Shown piece after piece: positions 23,231 through 34,957 of a stretch of 64,000 bases of DNA. Source of the DNA: Linum tenue (Eukaryota > Streptophyta > Magnoliopsida > Malpighiales > Linaceae); assembly GCA_946122785.1 (NCBI GenBank), contig CAMGYJ010000010.1, positions 12,499,467 to 12,563,466 of the forward strand, in the 5' to 3' direction. Position 1 is the stretch's first letter. Each line of letters starts with the position of its first letter. The position numbers and the translations under genes were made by a program. The notes beneath the pieces are model-generated. The model had not been told where the DNA came from and ran no database searches. It saw nothing but the letters and a program-made list of their open reading frames with translations.

Positions 23231-24129
23231 GAATTTTCTTTTAAACGTGTACTTAAATTTGTTGCTTTGCTTCGTTCAAAATTGAACTAGTCGTAAAATT
23301 CTTCGAAAAGGCAACCAACATGGACTTCCAAATAAAATTTTATGGGTTTACAGCTGCGCAGCAACGAATCCACCGTAAATGTACTTGCAAGCAAGTCTCC
23401 TAGTTTGATTCCTTAAATATAACAAAATATCTTTGCACAGTACACTTTGAATTTAGACATACATGCAAAACTTACTAAGATAATTGTCATTTGCAAAACA
23501 TTACAAATTTTAGGAGAATATCATGTGTATAATCTATTTCCACATAACCATAACCTCCATCTATAAAAATGATATGTTTCTTATTATAGTAATACAACGT
23601 GTCTTGCCATTATGGTAAGAATTGTATCAGTATCACCATTCGTATGCAAAAGTTATATGGCATTTTGCACAAATCAGATTTATGCACCCAATTCTCTCTT
23701 CAAATCTATCACCGTTTAATATTATTCGATGAGACTTAATCCCACAAATAAATAATTTTGTATGCACTTAATTAAGATTGAACATGCACAGAGTAAACCC
23801 CACATATTACAATATTGGCAGTATCACTTCTTAAGCTAATAATAACATTTACAAGGAACATTACAATGTGCTCTATATATGTAGATCAAGTCCCCACCCG
23901 CAAACCCCATAGAAATATTTTAATAAGCATCGGAAGAACCCCCCCCTCAACCGCATTCATAATTGTTCCTAACTTCATTATCTCTCAATCATCAATCAAT
24001 AAACAAAAAGGATGCTTAGTTTTTGTACTTAATTAGATATATCTCCCTTAATGCATTGAGGACTGATTAGTAATTTCCCCCCGCCCCATAACTCGAATTT
24101 GTTCTTTGCATGTACGGCTAGTCCTCTAT
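23231..24129. other. AT-rich upstream region of the PADRE gene
   Basis: No coding signal is seen. It ends at the TATA box at 24130 and presumably contains the promoter of the downstream gene; no specific element is recognised with confidence. Confidence 0.4.
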
Positions 24130-24137
24130 TATAAATA
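24130..24137 (+). promoter_or_regulatory. TATA box of the PADRE gene
   Basis: TATAAATA about 150 bases before the ATG; transcription would start near 24160. Position and sequence are canonical for plants; the assignment is inference. Confidence 0.6.
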
Positions 24138-24214
24138 CATCACTGCCAAAACTCCCTTCTTTCATCTCCATCTCTCTCCCCCCACAAAACAGAAACCAGA
24201 AGAAGAAAATCCAT

Positions 24215-24218
<4 letters not shown>

Positions 24219-24275
<57 letters not shown>
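24219..24275 (+). repeat. (AG)n in the 5' UTR
   Basis: About 28 AG repeats end 5 bases before the start codon at 24281. GA/CT runs are common in plant 5' leaders. It is read as poly(Ser-Leu) or Arg-Glu only in spurious frames. Confidence 0.95.
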
Positions 24276-24278
<3 letters not shown>

Positions 24279-24280
24279 CA

Positions 24281-24808
24281 ATGGGGAACAGCTTGAGGTG
24301 CTGTTTGGCGTGCGTGATTCCCTGCGGCGCACTGGACTTGATCCGGATAGTCCATCTGAACGGGTACGTGGAGGAAATAACCCGACCCGTAACCGCCGGC
24401 GAGATCCTGCAGGCCAACCCCAACCACGTCCTCAGCAAGCCTTCCTCCCAGGGAGTTGTCCGCCGGATCCTCATCCTCTCGCCCGACTCCGAGCTCAAGC
24501 GCGGCGGCATTTACTTCCTGATCCCGCAATCCTCCTTGCCCGACAAGAAACGACGCCGTACAAAACGCAGCAGTCTCAAAAAGTGTACCACCGACCACGA
24601 TAACAGCAAGAACAATGGTGACCATCACGCTTCTGTTAGCGACCACTGCAATCTGTACTTGCCGGAGACGGCAATCTCCCTCTCCGAGGAGGAGGAGAAG
24701 AAGAAGGAGCAAGATTCGACGCCGTCAACACGGCGTCACAGACGGACTGGGACGGGCAGATCTGGAGTGTGGCAGCCATATCTAGACAGCATCATGGAAG
24801 ACTCGTAA
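24281..24808 (+). CDS. PADRE (DUF4228) domain protein
   Basis: An intact single-exon 175-residue protein. It starts MGNSLRCCLACVIPCGALD, with Gly2 and nearby Cys residues that could be N-myristoylated and acylated. This leads into the PADRE/DUF4228 domain (about 1-95): LIRIVHLNGYVEEITRPVTA, GEILQANPNHVL, then a Ser-Asp-rich turn and GGIYFLIPQSSLP. The C-terminal half is low-complexity, basic then acidic (SLSEEEEKKKEQD), and ends WQPYLDSIMEDS, a short conserved-looking tail. Family members are small plant proteins linked to stress and pathogen responses with no known enzymatic activity. The start follows an AG-rich leader and a TATA box. Coding sequence is much more GC-rich than its surroundings, as usual for this intronless family. 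Family assignment is from memory of these motifs. Confidence 0.88.
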   Translation: MGNSLRCCLACVIPCGALDLIRIVHLNGYVEEITRPVTAGEILQANPNHVLSKPSSQGVVRRILILSPDSELKRGGIYFLIPQSSLPDKKRRRTKRSSLKKCTTDHDNSKNNGDHHASVSDHCNLYLPETAISLSEEEEKKKEQDSTPSTRRHRRTGTGRSGVWQPYLDSIMEDS

Positions 24809-25978
24809 ATTTAATGTACTGGGCCCCACTCGATCTTTTTTTTTCCCCCTCCTCCCGGTGTCTCTCCGGTACCGGGATCTGAGCCGGCGACGGACGTAGG
24901 CGGTGGTGGGGATTCGGTTTCTTTTTTTAACCTCTCCTTTTTTTTACTGTTACTGTTACGGTATTGGGGAAGGTTGATTGGGATTTGTGGATAGCTTCAT
25001 TTTTATTTTTTTTTTGTCTTGGCCTTTCACGAGGGATATGTTAATTTTTGGTTTCCTGTTTCGATCTGCGAATAGTAAAATGGCAGATCCGAGGAATGGT
25101 TTTATTTCTCTTTTTACGGTTCATGATTATGGTCAACGGTCGAGAAATGAGGAAATGAAATGTACCGAGAGTCCAAGACACTGTAAATAAAATGTGTGTT
25201 AGTTATCCTTTTTGACAAACTTCTATTCTTCCATAGATGTGGATTTAGGTGGGTCGTTTTATGAAAATAAACTCATGAGATTATTTTGTATCGTTTATCA
25301 TATGTTAGTTTTAAAGCAATTATAAATATTAGGAGTTGTGAAGTTTTTAACACACAAACTCTCGGTCAAATCGGATTTTGATGCCATATCCTAAATAGTT
25401 TGGTTTCAATAACTCTAACTGATTAAAGAAACATTAACTCTGAATCATATACATGCACTCTCTTACCCACTTAAATTAGTGACAAAATTAGAACTTTGAG
25501 AGATCTAAACCTGGGTGATCAGAAAAATTGGGATGAAGTCTTATCAATTGTTTTATTTTTATTTTTCTAATTTCTTACAAGTTTACACTTTTAACTTGAA
25601 GGTTAAGTGGGTCATGTCTCCCTCAACTATGAATATCTGCGCCACCAATTAAAATGGTTACGCCAATCAAGAAGGTTAAGAGTTGCAACTATGCTTATAT
25701 TGTCCATTAAAAATGTCCAAATTTAAATTGAGGGTGGTGGTGTTAGCCTAGTTGTTCAGAGACCATTTACGTACGTGGAGGCTATAACGTGAGCTATAAT
25801 CAAGTATATGAGCTAAAGGTTTTTGAACTCCAAGAACTACTATTGAGGCAACAATCGAGGAGGGATATTTTTTGAACCGCGGGACATTACAAGAGAGAAG
25901 TATTAGTTGGTTGAAGAGAAACAGATCTATTGTGTACGTTACATATATACTGAAATTGTACCTTGTTCATCTGGAGTA
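24809..25978. other. PADRE 3' region and intergenic DNA
   Basis: The 3' UTR probably runs to about 25.2 kb, where AATAAA occurs at about 25186. Beyond that I see only AT-rich non-coding DNA up to the MITE at 25987. Confidence 0.4.
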
Positions 25979-25986
25979 GTTAGATT

Positions 25987-26379
25987 TAGGGGTGGCTATA
26001 TGGTCCGGTCTGGTTAAATTGGCCCAAATTGATCTGGTTTCGGTCCGGAATTTTTGAGAATATAAGGACCAGAGATTGGATTGGATTGGATACAGTCCGG
26101 TCTTGAACCGGTTTGATCCTAATTCGGTCTTGATTTTAGATTGAGCTTGTAGGGATTTGAGTGACATGAGGCCTAAAAGGGTGAGGAGGTTAAATTTTGG
26201 GTGTTGGGCTCTCTTATCTGGTCTTTATCCGGTTTTCGGTCCGTTCCCCAACGGTTTTTTACCCTAAATCTAGGCCCGAAAATATGGTTGGATTGTTTGC
26301 TATCCGGTCCGGTCTCGGTCCGAATTATACGGTCCGATGTTGGGTAAAACCAAAAAGGCCGGACCAAATAGCACCCCTA
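25987..26379. mobile_element. hAT-like MITE, 393 bp
   Basis: Perfect 8-bp duplications GTTAGATT (25979-25986 and 26380-26387) flank ends TAGGGGTGGCTATATGGTCC and, reversed, TAGGGGTGCTATTTGGTCC. GGTCCGG-type words recur inside both ends. No coding capacity. Confidence 0.93.
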
Positions 26380-26387
26380 GTTAGATT

Positions 26388-27573
26388 GGGGGATGCCATC
26401 GATATGTGGATGAATAGGTTGATGAAAAGCTTTATTCTAGATTCGATTGATGAACTTTTTGGTAATGTACATTTAGTGTTACTTACGTTGTTCGTTCAAT
26501 GCTAAGGAGATAAATATGTTGATGAACAATATTTTTCTAGATTTGATTACGGGCCTTGGTCTCATCCTCTGCATTTTGATACGCTCCGGTCAACCACTTT
26601 TTGATATTTTATTTTAAAATCCTCAAGGATCAATCTTGACATGAATTTATAAGGATCCAATACGTCCAACATTAATTCATTCAGATGTGTCAATTGGGCA
26701 AATGCGTCTATAGTGACTTCTAAAGCAGAGATATTAATATACAAGGAAGTTGCAAAAATAGAAATAGCAGACCTTTCCACCACAAGATTTATCGTCCCTA
26801 TTTTTTAATCGTAACTTCTACTTCTGAAACTCAAGAAAGAGTTACCTTTGAGTGGATTTAGAAGAAGATAATTATGTCAATAAATATTTCTTGAAGTCAC
26901 AAACTATTTCAGTGATTAACATTGATGTTAGGTAATATTCATTAAGTCCACCACTTGTTTAATCACTTGATTCTAGCTAGATTATTGTCATGGATTCTCT
27001 GCGTTTCCAACTAATTCAAGCCATTTCTTTTTGCGCACATCTGCCCCTAGTCTTGCTAGAGAGAGAGAGAGAGAGAGAATGGGAAGACTTGTGCCGCTTA
27101 AAGTGGCGACCAGGCTGTGATTACTTGAATTTGGTACATAAGAACCTGTTCACGTATGACTTGTAATATTTTAATTAATATAGGGGTTTATACCATCGGC
27201 CTGCAAGGCTGCAACTAGCTAGGTGCTGGACTAGCGGGGGCATACAGTCTTCTCTTGGGGCATTAACTGTCAATCCAATGCTGAGTCAATATATCTAACA
27301 GAACTGGGCAGCTGACTGCAATTGCATATACATGTAACTACATCTATACATGCATCCAACATATATTTGATTTCCCCAGTTTGGGAAAAGAAATTATTAT
27401 ATGAGGGATACAATTACCATGATTGTGAATTTTAATGTTGCATCCAATATTTATTTACAATTTTAGAACTGTAATATTGGTGGAGCAGGCTGCAGGTTTG
27501 ATATTGTGGTGAAAATTTTTTGATTGCATATTTCTGTAACAACTAGGTAGCATCCAGCAACAAACAACAACAT
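26388..27573. other. Intergenic, (GA)n at 27058-27078
   Basis: No gene is recognised. A (GA)10 microsatellite lies at 27058-27078. The rest is AT-rich without long frames. Confidence 0.45.
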
Positions 27574-27576
27574 TTA

Positions 27577-29056
27577 CACTCTGTTTTCGAAGGAAGAGAG
27601 AAAAAGGAGGGGAGGGGAGATTTGGAAGTGAAGGAAATTGGAAAGAAAATGCTATTTTATGGAGGAAAGTGAGAAGGAAAGTTTTTAATGGGAAGTGTGA
27701 TGAATATGTTATTTTATTCGTTATGTAATAGTAAAATAATTTGATTGTATGTTAATATTCTACTTATAAATTATGAATTAAATTTGTACTTTCTTTCTAA
27801 ATCACACCAGAGATATCGGAAAAATTAGTGATAGTATTTTGTTTTAAAATCGTGATTTAAGCACATCAATTATTTTATATCGTTTAAAATTTCATATCGA
27901 TTTAGATTCCGGTAGGAGGTTTTTTAGCCTAACTGTCGATGGTATGGTTTTAACTAGTGTTAAGTCGTTTGAGAAACCACTAATGAGCCGCCGACTAATA
28001 AACAAAATATTATAAATAAAGACTTTATAATAATTGATCAAGCATTCTAAATAAATTAAAAATTATTCAAGCATATAAAATACCCTACTTTCCCGTCATA
28101 ACCTCCTGTACGATTTCGTAAACCTTGATATTACACTCAAATCTCTCAACGCCCAATTAATAAAAGACCTACTTAAGAATGAGTGCACATTTATAAATAT
28201 CTAATTTATTAATTATTTATTACCATTAAAAGCAAAAATCTATTCCCCTCCCCAAATTACCGCCCAGTTCATCTCTCTCTACACAAAAGAATCACTTTCT
28301 CCCATCTCTTCTTCCTCTCACAAAATTCCTAGATCTGCTCTTCATTTCTCCATAACAGAGAGGATACCATTTCTTATCTCCCTCTATTCTTCTTTTTCTC
28401 CAACTCCCTTCAATGACCCCCTTCTTTCTTCTTTTTGGAAGCTCGTTTGATTTAAAAGAAAGAGAGCCCATCAAGCTTTCTTCTTCCTCTCCCTCCCTAA
28501 CTGGCCTATAGAACAACTTGTATCAACCTAATCCAACAGAGAGCTTCGATCCAGGTAAAGATTGGGGCATGCATGTGCCTTTTGTTTTGTTTTTGTAATT
28601 TTCATTGTTTTAATTAACTTTTGTTGGTTTTGGAGTCCTTAACGTGGGGAAACGGGATCTTAGAGTTGGTCGGCGACTTCATCGTTGACTATCAACCATG
28701 GTCCAACACGGTTACTTTAACTGGGGTGATACATTTTTTTGGGAATTCATCGATGATATTTTTATTTTTCTCTTTGAAAACCTTTTGTTCTGTTCGTGTT
28801 CTTTCTCCTGCAGGTCAAGAATTTCTGATTTTGTGGTAACAAGAACGAAGAAGAAAACGAAAAGAGAGAGGAAAGAGATGATTAAAAAAAGGAAACCAAA
28901 TCCCCTCTACCTTTCTCTCCGATTTGGAGGGATGGGTTATACAGTGCATTTAACCTCCTATTTTCCTCTCGTCCGCACTGTTCTTTTTTGGAGAATGGGA
29001 GAAAGTGTTTCAGGAATGTAACTTTCCCTCCTTTTCCATCCTTCGAGAACATAGTG
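27577..29056. mobile_element. PIF/Harbinger-like non-autonomous element
   Basis: Ends CACTCTGTTTTCGAAGGA and, reversed, CACTATGTTCTCGAAGGA are flanked by TTA on both sides (27574-27576 and 29057-29059), the 3-bp target of PIF/Harbinger elements. Purine-rich subterminal DNA (AAAGGAGGG-type) occurs on both arms. No transposase is seen. The interior at about 28240-28815 resembles a pyrimidine-rich leader, a GATCCAG/GTAAAG donor at 28553 and a TCCTGCAG acceptor ending at 28813, as if a gene leader with its intron had been captured. Confidence 0.65.
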
Positions 29057-29642
29057 TTAGGGATCTAAGAAGAGTGGTAGCACTACCCTTACTATTTTAA
29101 GGCTAGTGTGTTGTGGCAATCAATCAAGAAATACAAGACAGAGTCGGGGTAACAACTGTATCTTCTGGCAGAACTGTCATTTCCCCAATAGGTAGGCTTA
29201 TATTTTGGCCTTTTCTGACATAAGGGTGCGTATCTTTTTTTTTTTTGGTAGTTTGACAATCGTAAGCCATAGGGTAAATAATCACATGAACTTTGATCGA
29301 TTTCTTTTATGGATGGTTAAACGTCGCCCTACTTTTACTATTATCGCTCTAACTTAAAATGTAATATTACTATAATGTCCTTTATTTAATTTCAACAAAA
29401 CAAACATGGTTGCGAGAAAAATGGGTCCGGCCACCGCATATCCATTTCCCATCTCCGCCGGCGCAACCATCTCTGCCAGCGTCTTGCTTGCACCACCGCT
29501 TCAATGTTGGCCGGAAGTTTCCTTCCCCATGCATCTTTTTCCTCGATTGTTCGTCCATCCCAGAACAAATACAATTGTTCTTCATATTACCCTATTTTGT
29601 TTAGATAAAGAGGTCAAATTAATACTTCTGACTCTAAAGTTT

Positions 29643-29980
29643 TATTGAAGATTGTGGCTAAATCGAACCACAGAGGAAGCAAGCACTAATGAGCCTCTTA
29701 CACTACGCCGTCTCCCTCAGAAGCAATAGAAGAGCTGAGCAGAAACGGCAACGTATAAGTTGGTGCTTGAATTCGTTTCAGTTTTTACTGTACAGGGACA
29801 CGTGTTATTATTTCATTAGTCTTGTATAGGTTTCTGTTTGTTACCGTTAGTTTTTCATCTCTGTAAGTAACTTTACTCATTCCCTTCGTTGAGAAGGTGT
29901 CTGAGAGTATATAAGAGGCCTCTGAGCCAACCTGGATCCCTGCGGGTTTCCATTCCAATATCCAGAACCCTAATTGCATA
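29643..29980 (+). repeat. Copia 5' LTR
   Basis: 338 bp from TATTGAAGATTG to AATTGCATA. TATATAAGAGGCC at about 29909 may be the element's TATA box. The primer-binding site follows with no spacer. Confidence 0.95.
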
Positions 29981-29992
29981 TGGTATCAGAGT
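29981..29992 (+). other. Copia primer-binding site (initiator tRNA-Met)
   Basis: TGGTATCAGAGT, one base off the canonical complement of initiator tRNA-Met. Confidence 0.9.
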
Positions 29993-30069
29993 CTGGTTAC
30001 CTCAACTAGGGTTCTTGCCTACCGATATTCTTTCTTTCTACATCAATCTAACCTTGCATTCCCTTACTA

Positions 30070-31551
30070 ATGCCAACTGAATCATCAACAACTGCATCTA
30101 GCAGTTTGACATTGGTGACTTCTCCTTCTACAATTACAAACCCTTACTACATAAACCCTAATGAAACTTTGAGCTTTCCTATTAAGCTCACTGGCACTGC
30201 AAATTACGATCTTTGGAGTCGTACTGTTCGTGTTGCCCTGAAGAGAAAGAACAAGTTGGGTTTTATCACTGGAGCAATTCCTATTCTAGATCCACGCCAT
30301 GAGAGCTATCAAGCTTGGGAGCAAAGTACTACAACTGTCTATTTTCTCATCCTTGGGTCATTAGACCCTTCTCTCTTCAACAGTGTCTCCTCTCAAGACA
30401 ATGCTAAGCTTTTATGGGATGATTTGAGGCAACGATATGGACAGGCCAACAACATTAGGATCAGCGATCTTCAAACAACAGTCTATATGTTAAAGCAAGG
30501 TAACAAGACTATCAACCAATTTTACTCTGAGTTGAAGGGATATTGGGAAGAATTGATTCAATTTCTGCCCATTCCTGATTGCCCATGTGGGGGAGAAAAT
30601 AGGACTTTGCCTTGCATTACTGAAGTCACTGTGAAGAAGTATCGTGAAAATGAATTTGTGACTCGCTTTATTACTGGCTTGAATGAATCCTATGGAGGAG
30701 TTAAGACAAACTTGTTAATGATGACTCCATTCCCTCCTATGGAAACTGCATTTCATTATGCCATTCAGCATGAAAGACAGGTAACCAAACCTAGTCAGGA
30801 ATCACAAGTGGAATCAGTTGCTCTTTTGGCCACTGGTCAATCAAGAGGGAAAGAAAATTCCAAGAGTTCACAGGGAGCTCAGGGCACTCTATTCTGCAGG
30901 TATTGTAAGAAGGATAACCATGTTATAACAGATTGCTATAGACTCAAAAGGAAGAATAGAGAAGCTGGAAATCCCTTAGGTTTTGCTGGACAACTGCAAA
31001 TTGGGGATAATGCTAGAACTGGGATTCTTGCCAAACCAGAAACCAAAGGGTATGTTGAGTTAGTTGATGGATTCACCAATGTTAGATTGTCTACTAAAGA
31101 TGTCAATTGTCTTCAAAGGATTTTATCTCAGCTGAATGCATCTGGTTCTCCTACTTCACCTGCATCATCTGGATCTAACAGTGGTGCTCAGGATTCACAA
31201 CAGCCGATGGTGAATTCTGTTGGAAGGCATCTCACTATTAGCTCCAACTATTCAGGTAAATACACTCTTAATTCATATATTCAGCAACATCCATTAGAAT
31301 TGGTGAATGTGTGGTTCCTAAATACTGGTGCAACAGATCATGTTACTTGTTTTGTTTCTAGTTTACTTAAACATAGATCTATTCAAAAGGTGTTTATAAC
31401 CTTGCCAAATGGTTCTAAAACCCCTGCCGCTCACTTTGGAAGTGTTAGGCTGTCACCCCATCTGGTGATACATGATGTCTTGTTTGTTCCAACCTTGTAT
31501 CAGTTAGTAAACTCACTAAATCTTTACCTATTTCACTTACTTTCAAATTAA
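30070..31551 (+). pseudogene. Copia gag and start of protease
   Basis: A 493-codon open frame. The N-terminal gag domain has NETLSFPIKLTGTANYDLWS and KLLWDDLRQRYGQANNIRIS blocks. A CCHC knuckle (CRYCKKDNHVITDC) begins at residue 276. The retropepsin site at residue 418 reads N-T-G-A-T-D-H, with Asn where the catalytic Asp belongs (AAT at 31321). The frame ends soon after, at 31551, instead of continuing into integrase. The gag part could still be translated, but the protease would be inactive. Confidence 0.9.
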
Positions 31552-31586
31552 CCATTTGCTCTATCCATGATCTTCTAACCAAGAAG

Positions 31587-33862
31587 ATGATTGGTTTTTC
31601 CCAAGAGACTAGAGGTTTATACCAACCTGCACCCTTCACAGAAGACACACCTATCCATGTCAATTCCATCAAGACTCCCAATCTCACTCCTATGTCTTTT
31701 GATTTGTGGAATTGGAGGCTTGGACATCCTTCTGACTTTAGAACTCAAGAGCTGAAGAAGACTATTCCTAGTATAGATAGTAACCAAGTTATTCATTGTG
31801 ATATTTGTCACATTTTCAAACAGAAAAGACTTTCATTTCCTTCAAGTCAGTCTATGGCCAAGAATGTTTTTGATCTTATTCATGTAGATATATGGGGACC
31901 TTTGTCTGTTGCTAGTTATAGTGGTTTTCACTATTTTCTTACCATTGTAGATGAAAAATCTCGATGTGTATGGACATACCTTATGAAACTTAAGAGTGAA
32001 GCAAGAAAATTGTTGCAAGACTTCTGTGTTATGATCCATAATCAGTAAGACAGAAAAGTTAAAATCATTAGGTCTGATCAGGGGGCAGAATTCCATATGC
32101 CTGACTTATATTTTCAAAATGGAATCATACACAAGATGTCTTGCATTAAAACCCCACAACAGAATGCTAGAGTTGAGAGGAAACATCAGGACATATTAAA
32201 TGTGGCTCGAGCTCTCAAATTTCAATCAGGCCTTCCTCTAAAATTCTGGTCAGACTTTATTTTTCATGTTTTCTACCTTATTAATAGACTTCCCACAGTG
32301 GCCTTATCCAATAGAACACCTTATGAAATGATCTATGGTCAACCCCCTGACCTTTCTTCTTTGAGAGTTTTTGGATGCTTGTGCTATGTCAGCACATCAG
32401 CACATAACAGAACCAAATTCTTACCTCGTGCTAAATAGTGTGTTTTTCTAGGATTCACTCCTGGTGTGAAGGGATACAAACTATTTGATTTACAGGATCA
32501 TAAAGTTTTTTAGTCTCGAGATGTTATCTTTCATGAAGATATCATTCATTGCCTCTCTTCTTCTATCCAACCAACAAACAGTACCCTTGACCATCCTATT
32601 CCTTCCATTCCAGTGGTTTCAACATATGCACCACCTTTTGATCCTAATCCAAACACTACACCACTATCTAGTACTTCTACTTCTCCAACTCAGGACAATC
32701 CTACACCTTCACCATCCTCTTCAAAGAAGATTTGGAGGAGGAAGTGTACATTGAATTTCCTCCTAGCATTGACAAACCTGGCTATGTTTACTAGTTAAGG
32801 AAATCCATCTATGGTCTTAAATAAGCATCTAGAAAGTGGTTTGCCAAACTTACATCTGTTTTGTTGGCTTTTGGTTATACTCGGTCCCAAAATGATCATT
32901 CAATGTTCTTACACCACTCAACATCAGGTACCTCTGTTTTATTGGTTTATGTGGATGATATTATAATAGCTGGAGATGATAAAATGGCAATGCAGGCTTT
33001 GAAGCATCATCTTAGTGATCAAGTTACACTATTTTCTTGGGTTAGAGATGGCTAGATCCAGGGAGGGATTACATATATGTCAGAAGAAGTACTGCGTGCA
33101 CAGATTTGCTAAATGACACTGGATTTGCTGATTGCAAACCAGTGGTTACACCAATTGATATGAAAACAAGACTTGCAGCAGATGATGGACCTCTCCTTGA
33201 AGACCTTGGACTTTACAGACGAATTGTGGGAAGACTACAATATTTGACAATTACCAGACCAGAGATTACCTTTGTTGTGCAATAACTTTGTTAGTATAGT
33301 GCAACAGCAACTATGACACACATGCAGTTAGCAGACAGGGTTCTCAAATACCTGAAGAATGCTCTTGGTCAGGGATTATTTTATTCTTCTTCATCTTATC
33401 TAAACCTGAAAGGGTACAGTTATTCAGATTGGGATCATGCCCTGATACAAGACGATCAACTACAGGTTATTGCATTACATTTGGAACTTCACTGATTATT
33501 TGGAAATCTAAGAAACAGGGGACTGTTTCTAGATCATCTTCAGAGGCAGAGTACATGGCTCTAGCTCAGCTGACATGCGAAGTTGTGTGGGTTAAAAGGT
33601 TAATACAAGAACTTGGTATCGATCATCCTCAACCTGTTAACCTGTTTTGTGACAGTCGATCTGCGATTTACATTGCAAAAAATCTTATGTTTCATGAGAG
33701 AACGAAACACATTGAGATCGAATGTCATGTGGTTCAACAATTCCTCCAATCCAAGCTTATTTGATTAAGTCACTTGGATACTGAGAATCAGATTGCAGAT
33801 CTATTTACCAAGGGGCTTAGTCGATTTCAATTTCATTATTTATTGTCCAAGCTGAACGTATA
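31587..33862 (+). pseudogene. Copia integrase, reverse transcriptase, RNase H remnants
   Basis: Integrase: GAG-pre-integrase and zinc-binding region (WRLGHPSDF ... HCDIC), core LIHVDIWGP, then a stop at 32046-32048, then RSDQGAEF and NARVERKHQD carrying the second Asp and the Glu. The reverse transcriptase lacks its N-terminal half: sequence jumps near 32720 to LEEEVYIEFPPS and the KSIYGLK block, then VLLVYVDDIIIAG with an intact YVDD (32948-32959), then a second deletion with frameshift near 33040. RNase H follows (KKQGTVSRSSSEAEYMALAQ, then LFCDSRSAIYIAKN). Dead. Confidence 0.9.
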
Positions 33863-33882
33863 GAATCTGTATGCAGCAGCTT

Positions 33883-33891
33883 GAGGGAGGA
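33883..33891 (+). other. Copia polypurine tract
   Basis: GAGGGAGGA directly before the 3' LTR. Confidence 0.85.
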
Positions 33892-34229
33892 TATTGAAGA
33901 TTGCAGCTAAATTGAACCACAAAAGAAGCAAGCAATGATGAGCCTCTTACACGACGCCGTCTCCCTCGGAAGCAATAGAAGAGCTGAGCAAAAACGGTAA
34001 CGTATAAGTTGGTGCTTGAATTTGTTTCATTTTTTACTGTACAGGGACACGTGTTATTATTTCATTAGTCTTGTATAGGTTTCTGTTTGTTACCGTTAGT
34101 TTTTCATCTTTGTAAGTAACTTTACTCATTCCCTTCGTTGAGAAGGTATCTGAGAGTATATAAGAGGCCTCTGAACTAACTTGGATCCCTACTGGTTTCC
34201 ATTCCAATATCCAGAACCCTAATCCCATA
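33892..34229 (+). repeat. Copia 3' LTR
   Basis: 338 bp, the same length and ends as the 5' LTR, with about 22 substitutions and no length change. Confidence 0.95.
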
Positions 34230-34957
34230 AGTTTCAGTTCATGTCCAGAGCAATTGCAATTGAAAGTCGGAAATCCATTACATAGAGGGGGCCGAACGAG
34301 TAGAGTAGTTTCTCACAGGCAATGGAAACATAATATAACTTTAATGAAGACGCATGTGATATTGTCAACGAAACCTGGATAGGATAAGGATTATGATTCC
34401 ATCAATGATTATCTATGCGTAGCCAATAACAACAATGGTACTGGGAAATGGAGATGTGGTGGCCGGAAACCATTTTTATGATATCTCACTGATTTAAGGG
34501 AGAGGGAAAGCGTTGGAGCTTGAGACCATTACTACTAACATGGGAGTTGAATTGGGGATCCAGTATTCCCACGAACACAAAGTTCCTTCTCAAAATTGGT
34601 CTAGGAGAAGCAGTTCCCGAAGCTTCAAAAAACTTCTGAAGTCACGGCCGAAGGAGGGGATGTTGGGTGGCGGTGGTGGTGGCGGATAATGGCAGGAACA
34701 AAGGCGAGAAGGGAATAGAATCACAAGATCAACCTTTTATTTAGCCACATGGTGGTTGTATTTGTTAGGGCGGTACGTTTTTGTAATAAAAAATAGAAGG
34801 ATAAAAAAGGAACTTTTAATTTTTAAGTTAGGGCGATTAAATGATTTAGGGTGATAATTAGCAACCCCCTTTCTTTCTGCCCAAGGCAGTTGTAATCCAA
34901 CCTAGTATCGTTCAACCAGAGATTCCATCTGGCCAATTCACGGCCACACATGATATG

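Larger units (their letters stand above)
29643..34229 (+). mobile_element. Ty1/copia element with TAT...ATA ends
   Basis: 4,587 bp with two 338-bp LTRs, a methionine-tRNA primer-binding site, a polypurine tract and perfect 5-bp duplications AGTTT (29638-29642 and 34230-34234). The LTR ends are TATTG...CATA rather than TG...CA in both copies. The gene order protease, integrase, reverse transcriptase, RNase H is that of Copia. About 22 differences, largely C/T or G/A, separate the LTRs by eye. Two deletions in pol and several stops make it defective. Confidence 0.95.
29312..34873. other. Inverted-repeat element split by Copia
   Basis: The arm at about 29312-29400 (GGTTAAACGTCGCCCTACTT, later TCGCTCTAACTTAAAATG) matches, reversed, about 34745-34873 (GTTGCTAATTATCACCCTAA, later TCGCCCTAACTTAAAAAT). 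Further in, GTCCGGCCACCGCATATCC (29427-29445) faces GGTGGCCGGA (34456-34465). The Copia element lies between the arms, so this is probably an older DNA element of about 0.97 kb. Its exact ends and duplication are not resolved. Confidence 0.5.

Noticed and set aside
24118..24712. Minus-strand frames of 130 and 190 codons over the PADRE gene
   Set aside because: They run through the (AG)n repeat as Ser-Leu repeats and mirror the real gene.
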